Assembly: GCA_009693785.1 (NCBI GenBank)
Contig: SHWP01000009.1
Span: 1-64,000 of the forward strand
DNA length: 64,000 nucleotides
Direction: 5' to 3'
DNA from: Rhodospirillaceae bacterium
Lineage (GTDB): Bacteria > Pseudomonadota > Alphaproteobacteria > Rhodospirillales > Rhodospirillaceae
Position numbers and translations under genes: made by a program. Every line of letters starts with the position of its first letter. Positions within the stretch are counted from its first letter, which is position 1. The notes beneath the pieces are model-generated. The model saw only the letters and a list, made by a program, of their open reading frames with translations. It did not search any database and was not told where the DNA came from. Below, one piece after another: positions 8,807 through 17,425 of this stretch.

Positions 8807-9478
8807 CTATTGCAGCGATGTCATGCGCTTGTGCACGCTCGGCAGATCATCGGAACGCCCACCAGCAACCTTATCTGTGTCGACATACAGCCAGCGGTCG
8901 ACACGCTGGTAGTTTTGCTCAGTCAACGTTAGCATGTAGCGCACGGCACGTTTGGGCTCATCGGGCTTCATGGAAAAGACGCATGCCTTTTCCTTCATCA
9001 CAGCGTTGAAAATATCGCCATCGCGAGTCCAGAACACGTCACACCCCGGCAACAAATTAGCGTTATCTTTGGTCAAGCCAGCCAGCTTACCGGGATCAAG
9101 ATGCGCCTCGCGTACGGCTTTATCGTCTTTGATGAAATACAGTTTCATCCGAATCGCGTTTTCAGCTGCATCAATTTCAAATGTTGCGATGCGTTGGCGG
9201 ATGACGTTCGTCGGATCGGCGTCACGATATTCCTCGATATAAAACACATGCTCGCCAAATGCTGGCAACGTGACAGGCTTGTTGATGGCGTAAACTTCGG
9301 TATGGCGTTCAGATTCTGGAATGCCCGCGCGCTCTTCAGCCCGGTACTGATCATGGTTATCGAACTCGCCCGCAAAGAGCCGGGTCAAATCAGCCAAATC
9401 TTGTGACGTGGGCGTGGCACTCGCCTGCGTATTCAGAACCAACAAACCTGCCAAAACAAAAGCAAACACACGGACCAC
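8807..9478 (-). CDS. Exported CpcT/CpeT-like protein (copy 2)
   Basis: A 223-residue secreted paralogue of the 3623-4300 gene. Signal peptide MVRVFAFVLAGLLVLNTQASA, then the family pattern LTRLFAGEFDNHDQYRAEE, LPAFGEHVFYIEEYRD, IRQRIATFEID and LLPGCDVFWTRDGDIF. It lies 15 bases upstream of tannase copy 2, so the three genes likely form one transcript. Being tied to secreted esterases here and near SQR in copy 1 argues for a periplasmic role unrelated to phycobiliprotein assembly. The biochemical function is not known. Confidence 0.75.
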   Translation of the reverse strand: MVRVFAFVLAGLLVLNTQASATPTSQDLADLTRLFAGEFDNHDQYRAEERAGIPESERHTEVYAINKPVTLPAFGEHVFYIEEYRDADPTNVIRQRIATFEIDAAENAIRMKLYFIKDDKAVREAHLDPGKLAGLTKDNANLLPGCDVFWTRDGDIFNAVMKEKACVFSMKPDEPKRAVRYMLTLTEQNYQRVDRWLYVDTDKVAGGRSDDLPSVHKRMTSLQ

Positions 9479-9514
9479 GGCAACACTCCTATAGCTATGC
9501 CTTAGTCTAGCAAG

Positions 9515-10921
9515 CTATCCGCCTGTTGAGATAGGCCTTACCCATGCCGGAGCGTGATGGCCCAACGGTACTGCTGGCAATGACCACGCTGGGGGTGTGG
9601 TACTCATCTGCGCGACGGGGCTCAGAAATCCAAGCCGCCCCCAGGGCGTATCTCGTTCCAAGGACCACGCATCGATTTCACCGCGGCTGATGGGCTCACG
9701 CGCAGCCGCCGCATCGGCCAAACCAAAACTCTGAAACCACATAGCCGTGCGTGCGAGCGATGCCTTCACATGCCAACTGCCGCCCTCTTCGGCGCGACGC
9801 TGCAATGCGGCGATCACGCCTAAGGCAGCCAAATACCCGGTGCAATAATCGCTGGGCGCGGCGGGAATGACTTCGGGCTCCAGAGCATCATCAATTGTTT
9901 TGCCGCTATGTTCCAATGCCACGCCTGTGCACGACTGCGCGAGTTGCTCCCAGCCAGGACGATTTGCCCATGGCCCCGTGTGGCCATAACAGTTGATCGA
10001 CACATAAATGATGCCAGGCCGCAACTTGGCAACAACATTGGGCCCAAACCCAAGCCGCTCCATGTCACCTCTGCGATAGCCTTGTGAAAACACGTCCGCA
10101 GTTGCTAACAATCCGCGCAGTGCCTCAGCGTCCATCGGATCAGGAAGGTGCAAGAACGCAGCACGTTTGCCATGGCCCGTGTCGGGGATAAAAATCGGAA
10201 TGCTGGGTAAATGCGGCGATGAAATATGCAACACCTCAGAGCCATGCTCGGCCAAACTGCGCGCACACGTGGGTCCGGCCAAAATGCGCGTGAGGTCCAG
10301 AACTCTCACGCCACTCAAGGGCCGGTCGGCAAGTGGCAATGGTACCGGTGGCGCATCGCCAATACGTTCGATGGCTACTAATGGCTCCTGACTAACGGAC
10401 TTGCCTTGGTCATGGGCGGCCCATTCTTGCGCAGTACGCAGAATGGCACCGCATTGGCTTGCCTGGGCCAGCGTATCTTCCAACTCACCAGAGTTCCATT
10501 GTTTGACCGCAGCAGCGATTGCGACACGATCATTTTCGCAAGCTAAAATTTTCAAAGTGCCATCCCGCAGATGTGGCAAAGCGCCGTGCAGATGAATCCA
10601 ACGCCCATCCTTGCAGCGATAAATCGCCATGGTCGGCACATCGCCTTGTGCAGCTGGAAAAGGCCGGCCATCAAGCCGTAAATGACGAAAGCCCGTCAGT
10701 GATGCCGCTGCGTGACGCACATTGACTTTTATATTTTGCGACTTGCCGCCACGCTTTTGCCACAACCCCGCAGCCGCGCTGGCCACGGCACCAATGGCAC
10801 CCGCCGCAGCCTCGCCCACGCGAAAGCGTGTCGGTAACACAGGGTCTGCGCCTGTGAAGACCACCTGAGACAGTCCAAGGCTGGGAAACAGGGCCGTGAG
10901 ATCGGAAAATGCTGCGTTCAT
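9515..10921 (-). CDS. Family III CoA-transferase (CaiB/BaiF-like) with permuted domain order
   Basis: Family III CoA-transferases move CoA between carboxylic acids. The hallmark LSGVRVLDLTRILAGPTCARSLAEHGSEV normally lies at the N-terminus, but here it falls in the middle (around residue 210 from this start). It is preceded by a segment resembling the middle and C-terminal part of the family (GEAAAGAIGAVASAAAGLWQKRGG, then YRCKDGRWIHLH) and followed by a second copy of the middle segment (GYLAALGVIAALQRR). That suggests a circular permutation or a fused, partly degenerate repeat. The track starts at 11044, overlapping the divergent hydrolase; I prefer ATG 10921 (MNAAFSDLTALFP), which leaves about 95 bases for promoters. 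Confidence 0.75.
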   Translation of the reverse strand: MNAAFSDLTALFPSLGLSQVVFTGADPVLPTRFRVGEAAAGAIGAVASAAAGLWQKRGGKSQNIKVNVRHAAASLTGFRHLRLDGRPFPAAQGDVPTMAIYRCKDGRWIHLHGALPHLRDGTLKILACENDRVAIAAAVKQWNSGELEDTLAQASQCGAILRTAQEWAAHDQGKSVSQEPLVAIERIGDAPPVPLPLADRPLSGVRVLDLTRILAGPTCARSLAEHGSEVLHISSPHLPSIPIFIPDTGHGKRAAFLHLPDPMDAEALRGLLATADVFSQGYRRGDMERLGFGPNVVAKLRPGIIYVSINCYGHTGPWANRPGWEQLAQSCTGVALEHSGKTIDDALEPEVIPAAPSDYCTGYLAALGVIAALQRRAEEGGSWHVKASLARTAMWFQSFGLADAAAAREPISRGEIDAWSLERDTPWGRLGFLSPVAQMSTTPPAWSLPAVPLGHHAPAWVRPISTGG

Positions 10922-11015
10922 TTTGCGTGGATTGAGGTGTGCTTTATCTCGCCGTCCGTCAATGTAAGCGCTAATCTTTGCGCCGTCGCCGAGTCTTGAG
11001 GGGAAGGAACGCACC

Positions 11016-11837
11016 ATGGACGCCACGCCAGCAAAAATGCGCAAAACCTATATCGACGCCCGCCATGGGCAAATGCATGTGCGCTATGCCGGGCAGCACC
11101 ATGGCGAGCGCCGCCCACTGCTGTGCTTCCACCTCAGCCCTGTCTCGGGCGTGATTTACGAGACTTGGCTGACCGAAATGGGCCGCGACCGGCTGACCAT
11201 CGCGCCCGACACGCCGGGCTATGGCATGAGCGATTACACCCTCACTCCGCCCGAAATTAAAGACTTCGCCCAGGCCATGGGCGATGTGATGGATGCCTTC
11301 AACATCAAGGAGGCCGATGTGATGGGCTATCACACCGGTTCAAAGATCGCGGTGGAGCTGGCGCGGCAACGCCCCGCGCGCATCAAGCACCTCGTGCTGA
11401 TGTCCGCCCCCGTCTACACCGAAGATGATTTAAAGAAACAACGGGCTGCCAATTCCATGCCCGAGGCCGATGCCGAAGGAAAATTCTTGGTGGCCGCGTG
11501 GAAGGGTTTGCTGCAATGGCAGGACAAACGGGCAAGCCTCAAAGATACGCTCAAACACTTTCCCGATCACCTGCGCGGCGGGGATAAGCGCGGCTGGGGC
11601 CATCGAGCGGCCTTTGCCTACACGTACCCCAACACAATCGTCGATGTGAGCGCGCCGATTCTGGTGTTCAACCCCGAAGACGATTTGGTGGAATACACTC
11701 CGCGCATCAAGCCGTACTTGAAGAACGGGCGCGTGAAAGACCTGCCCGGATGGAGCCATCAGTTGTTGGACTTCAGCGCCAAAGAAATGGCTGCGATGGT
11801 GCGGCCGTTCTTGGATGAGGATAAATTCCCGGCTTAG
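11016..11837 (+). CDS. Alpha/beta hydrolase-fold protein with His at the nucleophile position
   Basis: A 273-residue cytoplasmic protein of the alpha/beta-hydrolase superfamily. The HxSPxSG-like oxyanion block is LCFHLSPVSG, and the nucleophile elbow, usually GxSxG, reads GYHTG (G104-G108) with His106 where Ser, Asp or Cys is expected. A candidate catalytic His is in LPGWSHQLLDF near the C-terminus and an acidic residue in NPEDDLVEYTP. Related HxTG-type elbows occur in other annotated hydrolases, so this may be a genuine subfamily and not decay. It is transcribed divergently from the CoA-transferase and ends 47 bases before parS. Confidence 0.8.
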   Translation: MDATPAKMRKTYIDARHGQMHVRYAGQHHGERRPLLCFHLSPVSGVIYETWLTEMGRDRLTIAPDTPGYGMSDYTLTPPEIKDFAQAMGDVMDAFNIKEADVMGYHTGSKIAVELARQRPARIKHLVLMSAPVYTEDDLKKQRAANSMPEADAEGKFLVAAWKGLLQWQDKRASLKDTLKHFPDHLRGGDKRGWGHRAAFAYTYPNTIVDVSAPILVFNPEDDLVEYTPRIKPYLKNGRVKDLPGWSHQLLDFSAKEMAAMVRPFLDEDKFPA

Positions 11838-11884
11838 TTTAGATTCTGACCGAGCGTTCACTGACCTGTGGATCGTGGGCACAT

Positions 11885-11900
11885 TGTTTCACGTGAAACA
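11885..11900. other. parS: parS centromere-like site (ParB/Spo0J binding)
   Basis: The sequence TGTTTCACGTGAAACA is a perfect 16-bp palindrome identical to the widely conserved chromosomal parS consensus bound by ParB. Flanking bases extend the palindrome to 20 bp (ATTGTTTCACGTGAAACAAT, 11883-11902). ParB loads here and spreads to form the partition complex with ParA; in most bacteria such sites cluster near the replication origin. It sits in a non-coding gap between two convergent genes. I noticed no second copy in the window, and parA/parB are not here. Confidence 0.88.
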
Positions 11901-11967
11901 ATTGAGCGGGTCGAAATCTACACCAGCGCGGTATGACGCGGTGCAATATGACTGTTCCGCCTGTTAA

Positions 11968-11995
11968 GCCTGATAAAACAGGGTTTTTATCAGGC
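11968..11995. repeat. Perfect 11-bp inverted repeat (hairpin) next to parS
   Basis: GCCTGATAAAA, a six-base loop (CAGGGT), then TTTTATCAGGC: an exact 11-bp stem between two convergent genes. It could be a bidirectional transcription terminator, although no clean T-run follows the stem. A second, looser pair (TATACCGC at 12001 and GCGGTATA at 12029) and a further GCGCGGTAT copy at 11926 make the gap unusually rich in short repeats. Confidence 0.6.
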
Positions 11996-12094
11996 GGCGT
12001 TATACCGCTGCGGAATAATTATTCACGCGCGGTATAGTGCAGCGCACCAAAGCCCCGAAGCGCTGGAACAAGATGTTCGCCGGACAGCTATAAC

Positions 12095-13378
12095 TTACCG
12101 ATACCCCAACTCGGCTGGCGCACTGAGGTTGCGATAGCGCTCACGCAATTTGGTTTGCCGCGTTTCCAAGCTTTGCGCTTGACCCTTGATGAACACGTGG
12201 GTCGGCGCGGCACCTGCTTCGAGCGGATCCATATCCCAAATCACCACGTCGGCATCCTTGCCCACGGCAAGCGTGCCATATTTATCGGCAATGCCCCACA
12301 TCTCGGCCGGATTTTTGGTGAGCGCCGCCAATGCGGCCTCACGCGGCAAGCCGTTGGCGGCGGCAATGCCCGCGTAAAACGCCGCGTTACGGCCATTGTA
12401 GGCGACGTGCTCGCCCATCACGGCGATGGCGATTTTCACGCCAGCGGCATTTAACTTCGCCGCGTTTTCAAGCGTCGCACCGAGGGATTCAAAACGGCTG
12501 GGCAAATTATCCGTGGGATCGAGAATGACCGGGATGCCAGCTTTGGCGATCTCTGCGGCTACTTTCCAGCCTTCGGCGGCGTCGAGCAGGATGACTTTCA
12601 ATTTATACTCGGCCGCCAACGCGATTACGGCCTGAATATCCGATGCGCGGTCCACATCGACAACCAATGGCATTTTGCCGTTGAGCACGGGCAATAACGC
12701 TTCGAGATCAAGGCGCGGCAACACTGTTTCGCGCGCATTGCCCTCGTCGAAATCGCTTTTGTGGCGCTCAAAATAGCGCGCATCGGCAAAGGCCTGACGC
12801 AATACCATCCACACCGCGCCGCGCGCACCACCGGTTAAGCGTTTGGCGCGCTCGCCAATATTCATGAACATCGCGATCTTGGGCTGAATGCTAAACGCCG
12901 CCCCCTCGCCTAACGACATCAGCGCCCCTTGTCCCGCAAACATGGTTTTTCCCAAATCGGGTGCAGTGATGGCGCGGGTTATGCCCTTTACGCGGGTAAT
13001 GGGGATCAATGCCGAGGCGGGATTGATGCCCGGTGCCAGGTCAAACGCGGCGCTGAACAGGGGCGAATCGGCTTCGGTATCGTTAGTCGATTTTTCCAAC
13101 TCGATTTCGAGAATGCCAAGCCGCGTGTATGAATTCATCAAACCAGGCGTGACATTGGCGCCCTTGGCATCGATCACGCTTGCACCCGCCGGAGCAGCCA
13201 GCCCCACGCCCACAGCCGAGATCACACCGTTGTCGAAGACCACCGTGCCATTAGATATGGTGCCAGCAGATACGGTATGCACCGTGCCGTTGACGATGGC
13301 GACAGGAGCAGCCTGAGCCGCAGCGGCGAACAAACTCGCGACCACAAACACGCCCGCGTGAACATGCAATGTTTTCAT
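12095..13378 (-). CDS. Exported amidohydrolase-like protein lacking the HxH metal motif
   Basis: A 427-residue member of the amidohydrolase superfamily (imidazolonepropionase/prolidase-like branch). Signal peptide MKTLHVHAGVFVVASLFAAAAQAA, then the beta-sandwich start VAIVNGTVHTVSAGTISNGTVVFDNGVISAVG and a closing VGKDADVVIWDMDPLEAG block. At the first metal site, where active relatives read DAHSH, this one reads NSYTR (N82-R86), so the two His ligands are Tyr84 and Arg86. It is probably not a standard metallohydrolase; it may be a partner or inactive subunit of the enzyme encoded just upstream. Its ATG overlaps that gene's stop by four bases (ATGA), the classic sign of translational coupling. 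Confidence 0.82.
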   Translation of the reverse strand: MKTLHVHAGVFVVASLFAAAAQAAPVAIVNGTVHTVSAGTISNGTVVFDNGVISAVGVGLAAPAGASVIDAKGANVTPGLMNSYTRLGILEIELEKSTNDTEADSPLFSAAFDLAPGINPASALIPITRVKGITRAITAPDLGKTMFAGQGALMSLGEGAAFSIQPKIAMFMNIGERAKRLTGGARGAVWMVLRQAFADARYFERHKSDFDEGNARETVLPRLDLEALLPVLNGKMPLVVDVDRASDIQAVIALAAEYKLKVILLDAAEGWKVAAEIAKAGIPVILDPTDNLPSRFESLGATLENAAKLNAAGVKIAIAVMGEHVAYNGRNAAFYAGIAAANGLPREAALAALTKNPAEMWGIADKYGTLAVGKDADVVIWDMDPLEAGAAPTHVFIKGQAQSLETRQTKLRERYRNLSAPAELGYR

Positions 13379-14790
13379 CGCACGTCCTCCTTGTTGATAT
13401 AGCCCACCTCGAAGTCGGATCGGTATTGCTTGGCTGGGTCGTCGTAATCGTAGGTTAGCGCGCCATCGATGAATACCTTCTCGGCATGGCTATACACGCT
13501 TAACGGGTTAGCGCTCCAGATAACCACGTCTGCCATCTTGCCTGGCTCTAACGATCCCGTGCGGTCATCAATCGCCAGCGACTTGGCGGGATTGAGGGTG
13601 TTCCACTTGATCGCCTCGCCGTCGGAAATTTTCAAGCCCATGCGCCGCCCGGCGGCAAGCGCCTTGGCTGCATCGAGATTGAGGCGTTGAATGCCCACGG
13701 CAGAGTCAGAATGCACCACCGCGCATGCGCCCGCATCGTGCATCAACGCGATGTTCTCTTCGATGCCATCAAGCGATTCCATCTTGAAGCCAAACCAATC
13801 CGACCACATCGAGGCGCAAATGCCTTCTTTGGCCAGCACGTCGCGGACTTTGTATGCCTCAACCGCGTGATGGAATTGTGTAACTTTGTAGCCAAACTCT
13901 TTGGACATATCGATGACTTGCATCATTTCGTCGGCGCGATAGCAATGCATTTGCACCAGAATGTCGCCGCGCAGCGCCGCCGCAAGCGTGTCGAGTTCCA
14001 AGTCGCGTTTGGGCGGCTTGGCGGTCGCATCGTTTTTCTTACGCTTGGCCTCGAATTGATCCCACTCGTATTGATATTCCAGCGCCTTGATCCATGCGGC
14101 GCGATAGCCAGCAAAATTCGCCATGCGCGTCGCGGGCGTGCGGTTCTTCTCGCCATAAACACGTATGGGGTTTTCACCACAGGCCATCTTTAGGCCGTAC
14201 TTGGCGCCCGGAAATTTCATGCCTTGAACCGAACGGCTCCAAACGTTCTTCAAAATTACCGAGCGTCCGCCAAACAAATTGGCCGACCCGGGCAAGATCT
14301 CCATGGCCGTTACTCCGCCCGCCAGCGCGCGAGCGAACTGCGGGTCTTGCGGCCAAATCGAATGCTCGTCCCACACTTCGGCGGTATTCGGGTCGGTGGC
14401 TTCGTTGGTGCCTTCCACCCCAGGTACGCTGGGCGAAGGGCCCACGCCCATGTGTGAATGGGCATCGATCAGGCCCGGCGTCACGAACTTGCCCTTACCG
14501 TCAATGACCACGGCCCCCGCAGGTGCCGCACCGCCCTCGGTAACGCTAACAATCTTGCCGGCGTTCATGACAACGGTCGCATTATGAATGGTCGCCCCGG
14601 TGCCCGTATGCGCTGTGGCGCCGACTATGGCCGTCAACACCGATGGCCGTGGCGTATAGGTACTGGGATAGGGGTCAGTGATGATGTCGGCCAGGCGCTT
14701 GCCCGCAGCCGACCCGGCAAATTGCGCCGTAGCAGGCGCGGCTGCAGCCAAGGCCAAAACGCTTACTGTGGCCAGGATGTGAATGCGCAT
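13375..14790 (-). CDS. Exported amidohydrolase, metal motif intact
   Basis: About 471 residues. From ATG 14790 it has a clear signal peptide (MRIHILATVSVLALAAAAPATAQ) and a GGGGGAA ribosome-binding site; the longer track start adds 22 non-signal residues and is rejected. The first metal motif is intact (TPGLIDAHSHMG), with further family blocks AGGVTAMEILPGSANLFGG, VQMHCYRADEM and the C-terminal SLEPGKMADVVIWSANP. Relatives hydrolyse cyclic amides or Xaa-Pro type peptides in the periplasm. It is coupled to a metal-motif-less paralogue downstream, so the pair may form a hetero-oligomer (inference). Confidence 0.85.
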   Translation of the reverse strand: MRIHILATVSVLALAAAAPATAQFAGSAAGKRLADIITDPYPSTYTPRPSVLTAIVGATAHTGTGATIHNATVVMNAGKIVSVTEGGAAPAGAVVIDGKGKFVTPGLIDAHSHMGVGPSPSVPGVEGTNEATDPNTAEVWDEHSIWPQDPQFARALAGGVTAMEILPGSANLFGGRSVILKNVWSRSVQGMKFPGAKYGLKMACGENPIRVYGEKNRTPATRMANFAGYRAAWIKALEYQYEWDQFEAKRKKNDATAKPPKRDLELDTLAAALRGDILVQMHCYRADEMMQVIDMSKEFGYKVTQFHHAVEAYKVRDVLAKEGICASMWSDWFGFKMESLDGIEENIALMHDAGACAVVHSDSAVGIQRLNLDAAKALAAGRRMGLKISDGEAIKWNTLNPAKSLAIDDRTGSLEPGKMADVVIWSANPLSVYSHAEKVFIDGALTYDYDDPAKQYRSDFEVGYINKEDVR

Positions 14791-14870
14791 GACGGTTCCC
14801 CCATGTACCCTTTCATGTCTTTGGGTACGGTGACATGCTGCCACCGCTTCCCGCAAGCCACCTGAGTTCC

Positions 14871-15605
14871 ATGAATTCTACCAAGAACACCGCTCACCAA
14901 ACCATCACAGGCCGTATCGCTTATCTGAGCGACCGGTCGGCCGATTCGGGCCGGGAGCGGGGCTGGGAAAATTTCAGCATTTCGGTCTTTGCCGACCGGT
15001 CCATGACACTGCGCGCCTGTAGTATGATCGCTGACACCCCGCATGTCGTGCGCGACGTAACCCAGACGGTCGACGCCGCGATGAATCCGCAAGACTGCTT
15101 TGTTCGTGTGCGCACGGGCGGCGCGTTTACGGGCTCAGGCTGGTTTCGTTGGGGCGGCGGAACGGCAGAAGGCGAAGCCTTCACCGCAGCCGAAGGGCGT
15201 GTGCGTGAACACGATTCCTATGGGCCAGGGCCTGTGATTTTTTGCAACCACTCTATTGTTGGCGATGCATGGATGACAGCTGCTTACCCATTTGCGCAGG
15301 GCAAAGGCCTCGCGGCCATCTCTAATATGTACACAGCCTCGCGAAATAAACAGGGCGCCACGGGGCCATCACTCAACCGGCTTATCATGGGCCTGATGTG
15401 GCAAGGCACCGAGACCATCACAGTCAAAGCCGGGCAATTCGAGGTCAATAAATTCAAGCTCAACGGCATTGATCGTTCTGAAGATCTCTCGCCTGAAAAA
15501 CTGGCTTATGAGATTTGGGTTCTGACCGACGGTTCGCATGTCCCGGTTTTGTCCATGTACCGGGGCGAGCGGCGGTATGAGTTGGTGACTTATGCGCGTG
15601 ATTAA
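14871..15605 (+). CDS. Conserved hypothetical protein, DUF3108-like C-terminus
   Basis: About 244 residues from ATG 14871 (MNSTKNTAHQTITG); the track start at 14835 is less likely. There is no signal peptide. The C-terminal part (ITVKAGQFEVNKFKLNG, then YEIWVLTDGSHVPVLSMYRGERRYELV) resembles the pattern of DUF3108-type proteins, but I cannot assign it firmly. It contains a glycine-rich middle (GSGWFRWGGGTAEGEAF). It overlaps the next gene by 14 bases, so the two are almost certainly translated together, linking it to an orphan binding protein. Function unknown. Confidence 0.7.
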   Translation: MNSTKNTAHQTITGRIAYLSDRSADSGRERGWENFSISVFADRSMTLRACSMIADTPHVVRDVTQTVDAAMNPQDCFVRVRTGGAFTGSGWFRWGGGTAEGEAFTAAEGRVREHDSYGPGPVIFCNHSIVGDAWMTAAYPFAQGKGLAAISNMYTASRNKQGATGPSLNRLIMGLMWQGTETITVKAGQFEVNKFKLNGIDRSEDLSPEKLAYEIWVLTDGSHVPVLSMYRGERRYELVTYARD

Positions 15606-17088
15606 AAAATTCCTGATCTTCGGTCTTGCGCTTTTGGCGGGACATTCTGCCGCTGCGGAAAAAATATTGCGTATCGGTGTGACCTCGCTACCGGGCGATC
15701 TCGGCGGGCCCTACGGAAACATTGTCATTCCCTCGCTGTTGCCATCGCTAGCAATTTACGACCCGATCGTGAAGTTCGATGCTACTGGCACTGTGGTGCC
15801 AGCATTGGCTGAATCATGGCAGATGATTACGCCGACAACTTGGCGCTTTAAATTACGCGCAGGTGTTGCGTTCTCCAACGGTGAGAAACTAGATGCGGCG
15901 GCTGTCGCGGCGGCAATTAATTACCTCGCCTCTGAGGCTGGATTATTGGAGGTGGTGGCTCAGTTGGTGGTCGACGTGAAAGAGGCCCGCGTTGTCGATG
16001 CCCTGACCTTGGATGTCGAGACCGAAGCGCCCAATGTTTTGCTCCCGCGCCGGCTTGCCGGTGTACGGATTCCTGCGCCGAACGCCTGGAAGGATCTTGG
16101 CCGTAAGGACTTTGGCCTCAAACCCGTGGGCACTGGGCCTTTTATGGTCGAAGACTGGGGCGCGGCCAAAGTTATTTTTCTGGCCAATCGCGCCTCTTGG
16201 CACGCACCGGTGATTGATCGCATTGAAATCTTGGAGGTCAACGACCTCAATGCACGCGTACTAGGTTTACGTACCGGCGCGCTTGATATTGCCTTCGATG
16301 TGGGCCCAGAGGACCGCTCCCTGATTGAATCGGCCGGTGGGCGCATCAATATCCGCAACACGGGCCGTATCCAAACCGTGGCATTTGTATCCAACAAGCC
16401 ATCGCCGGTGGCCGATGTGCGCGTGCGCCAGGCGTTGAATTATGCCGTTAACAAGCAGCGCATTATCGATGTGCTGCTGGGCGGCACTACAACACCGGCC
16501 ACTCAAGGTGCCGTAAAACAAGCCTTCGGGTTTGAGCCGTCTCTTGAGGCCTACCCCTACGACCCAGACCGCGCTCGAGCAATGCTGAAAGCGGCAGGCT
16601 ACGAACAAGGCTTCGACATGCTGCTGAACTTTCCGCCCGGCGTCATGGCTGCCGATGAGGCCTATTATCAACAGGTCGTCTCGGACCTGCGCGCAGTCGG
16701 TGTGCGGGTTACAATCGAGACGTCAACTTTTGTGCAACATATCACCCGAATCAGAACGGGGGGATGGCCGGGCCTGGGATTTGGCATGGACTTTAACAAC
16801 ATGCCGACGCTGGATGCCCTGTGGTCAATCCGCATTCATAGTTGTCTGTGGGCGGCCCCCTGGCATTGCCGCCCGGAATGGACCCCCCTCATTCGCGCTG
16901 CTGAAACGGCCACCTCGGTGGATGAACGCCTCGCCCTTACCCGGCAATTACTCAAGCTATACCATGACGAACCGACTGGGGTTTTCCTCTGGGAAATGCC
17001 TGGAATCGATGGAATTGGGCCGCGCGTGCGCAATTTCACCCCGGGGCTGGGGACTTTGAACTTCGATACAATGGACGTTGCCCCATAA
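15592..17088 (+). CDS. ABC-type peptide/nickel substrate-binding protein (SBP family 5), copy A
   Basis: A 498-residue periplasmic binding protein. Signal peptide MRVIKKFLIFGLALLAGHSAAA, then ILRIGVTSLPGDLGGPYGN, YDPIVKFDATGTVVPALAESWQ and the typical WRFKLRAGVAFSNGEKLDA and VRQALNYAVNKQRI blocks of family 5. Such proteins deliver oligopeptides, nickel or other solutes to ABC permeases. No permease or ATPase genes are adjacent, so it must share a transporter elsewhere or act otherwise. A paralogue lies at 20922-22436. It overlaps the upstream gene by 14 bases. Confidence 0.88.
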   Translation: MRVIKKFLIFGLALLAGHSAAAEKILRIGVTSLPGDLGGPYGNIVIPSLLPSLAIYDPIVKFDATGTVVPALAESWQMITPTTWRFKLRAGVAFSNGEKLDAAAVAAAINYLASEAGLLEVVAQLVVDVKEARVVDALTLDVETEAPNVLLPRRLAGVRIPAPNAWKDLGRKDFGLKPVGTGPFMVEDWGAAKVIFLANRASWHAPVIDRIEILEVNDLNARVLGLRTGALDIAFDVGPEDRSLIESAGGRINIRNTGRIQTVAFVSNKPSPVADVRVRQALNYAVNKQRIIDVLLGGTTTPATQGAVKQAFGFEPSLEAYPYDPDRARAMLKAAGYEQGFDMLLNFPPGVMAADEAYYQQVVSDLRAVGVRVTIETSTFVQHITRIRTGGWPGLGFGMDFNNMPTLDALWSIRIHSCLWAAPWHCRPEWTPLIRAAETATSVDERLALTRQLLKLYHDEPTGVFLWEMPGIDGIGPRVRNFTPGLGTLNFDTMDVAP

Positions 17089-17155
17089 AATTGTAGTAAA
17101 CCTTCTGACACGCGCAGTCTTTTTGCTACAACTGCGGTTGGGGATATCATTGAAA

Positions 17156-17425
17156 ATGCCAGTGATCGACTTTTTCCGCCCACCCTTTGCCATACGACGA
17201 AAACTCGCGGTCAGCTTGGCAGCGGTGAATATCGTTGGCACGTTGATATACTCATCCCTGTCCTACCAGGCTGTGCGTACCAGTACGCTTGGCGCTATCG
17301 ATGAGGTTTTGTGCGCTGCGGCTGAGGGGATACAGCAAATTGTCCCGCCGCTGGTGATTAATCAAGCCGAGACTGCGGATCGCACCGAGCCCCTATGCCG
17401 CTTGGGCCAGAGTGTTCGCAAGTAA
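17156..17425 (+). pseudogene. N-terminal fragment of a chemoreceptor-like membrane protein
   Basis: From ATG 17156 the frame encodes MPVIDFFRPPFAIRRKLAVSLAAVNIVGTLIYSSLSYQ followed by AIDEVLCAAAEGIQQIVPP. This looks like the cytoplasmic lead, first transmembrane helix and start of the periplasmic sensor domain of a methyl-accepting chemotaxis protein or similar receptor. It stops after 89 residues with no second membrane helix, HAMP or signalling domain. The 3' end overlaps the opposite-strand zinc-ribbon gene, whose own C-terminus also looks cut. I read this as a remnant left by a deletion or rearrangement. The family assignment is by pattern only. Confidence 0.5.
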
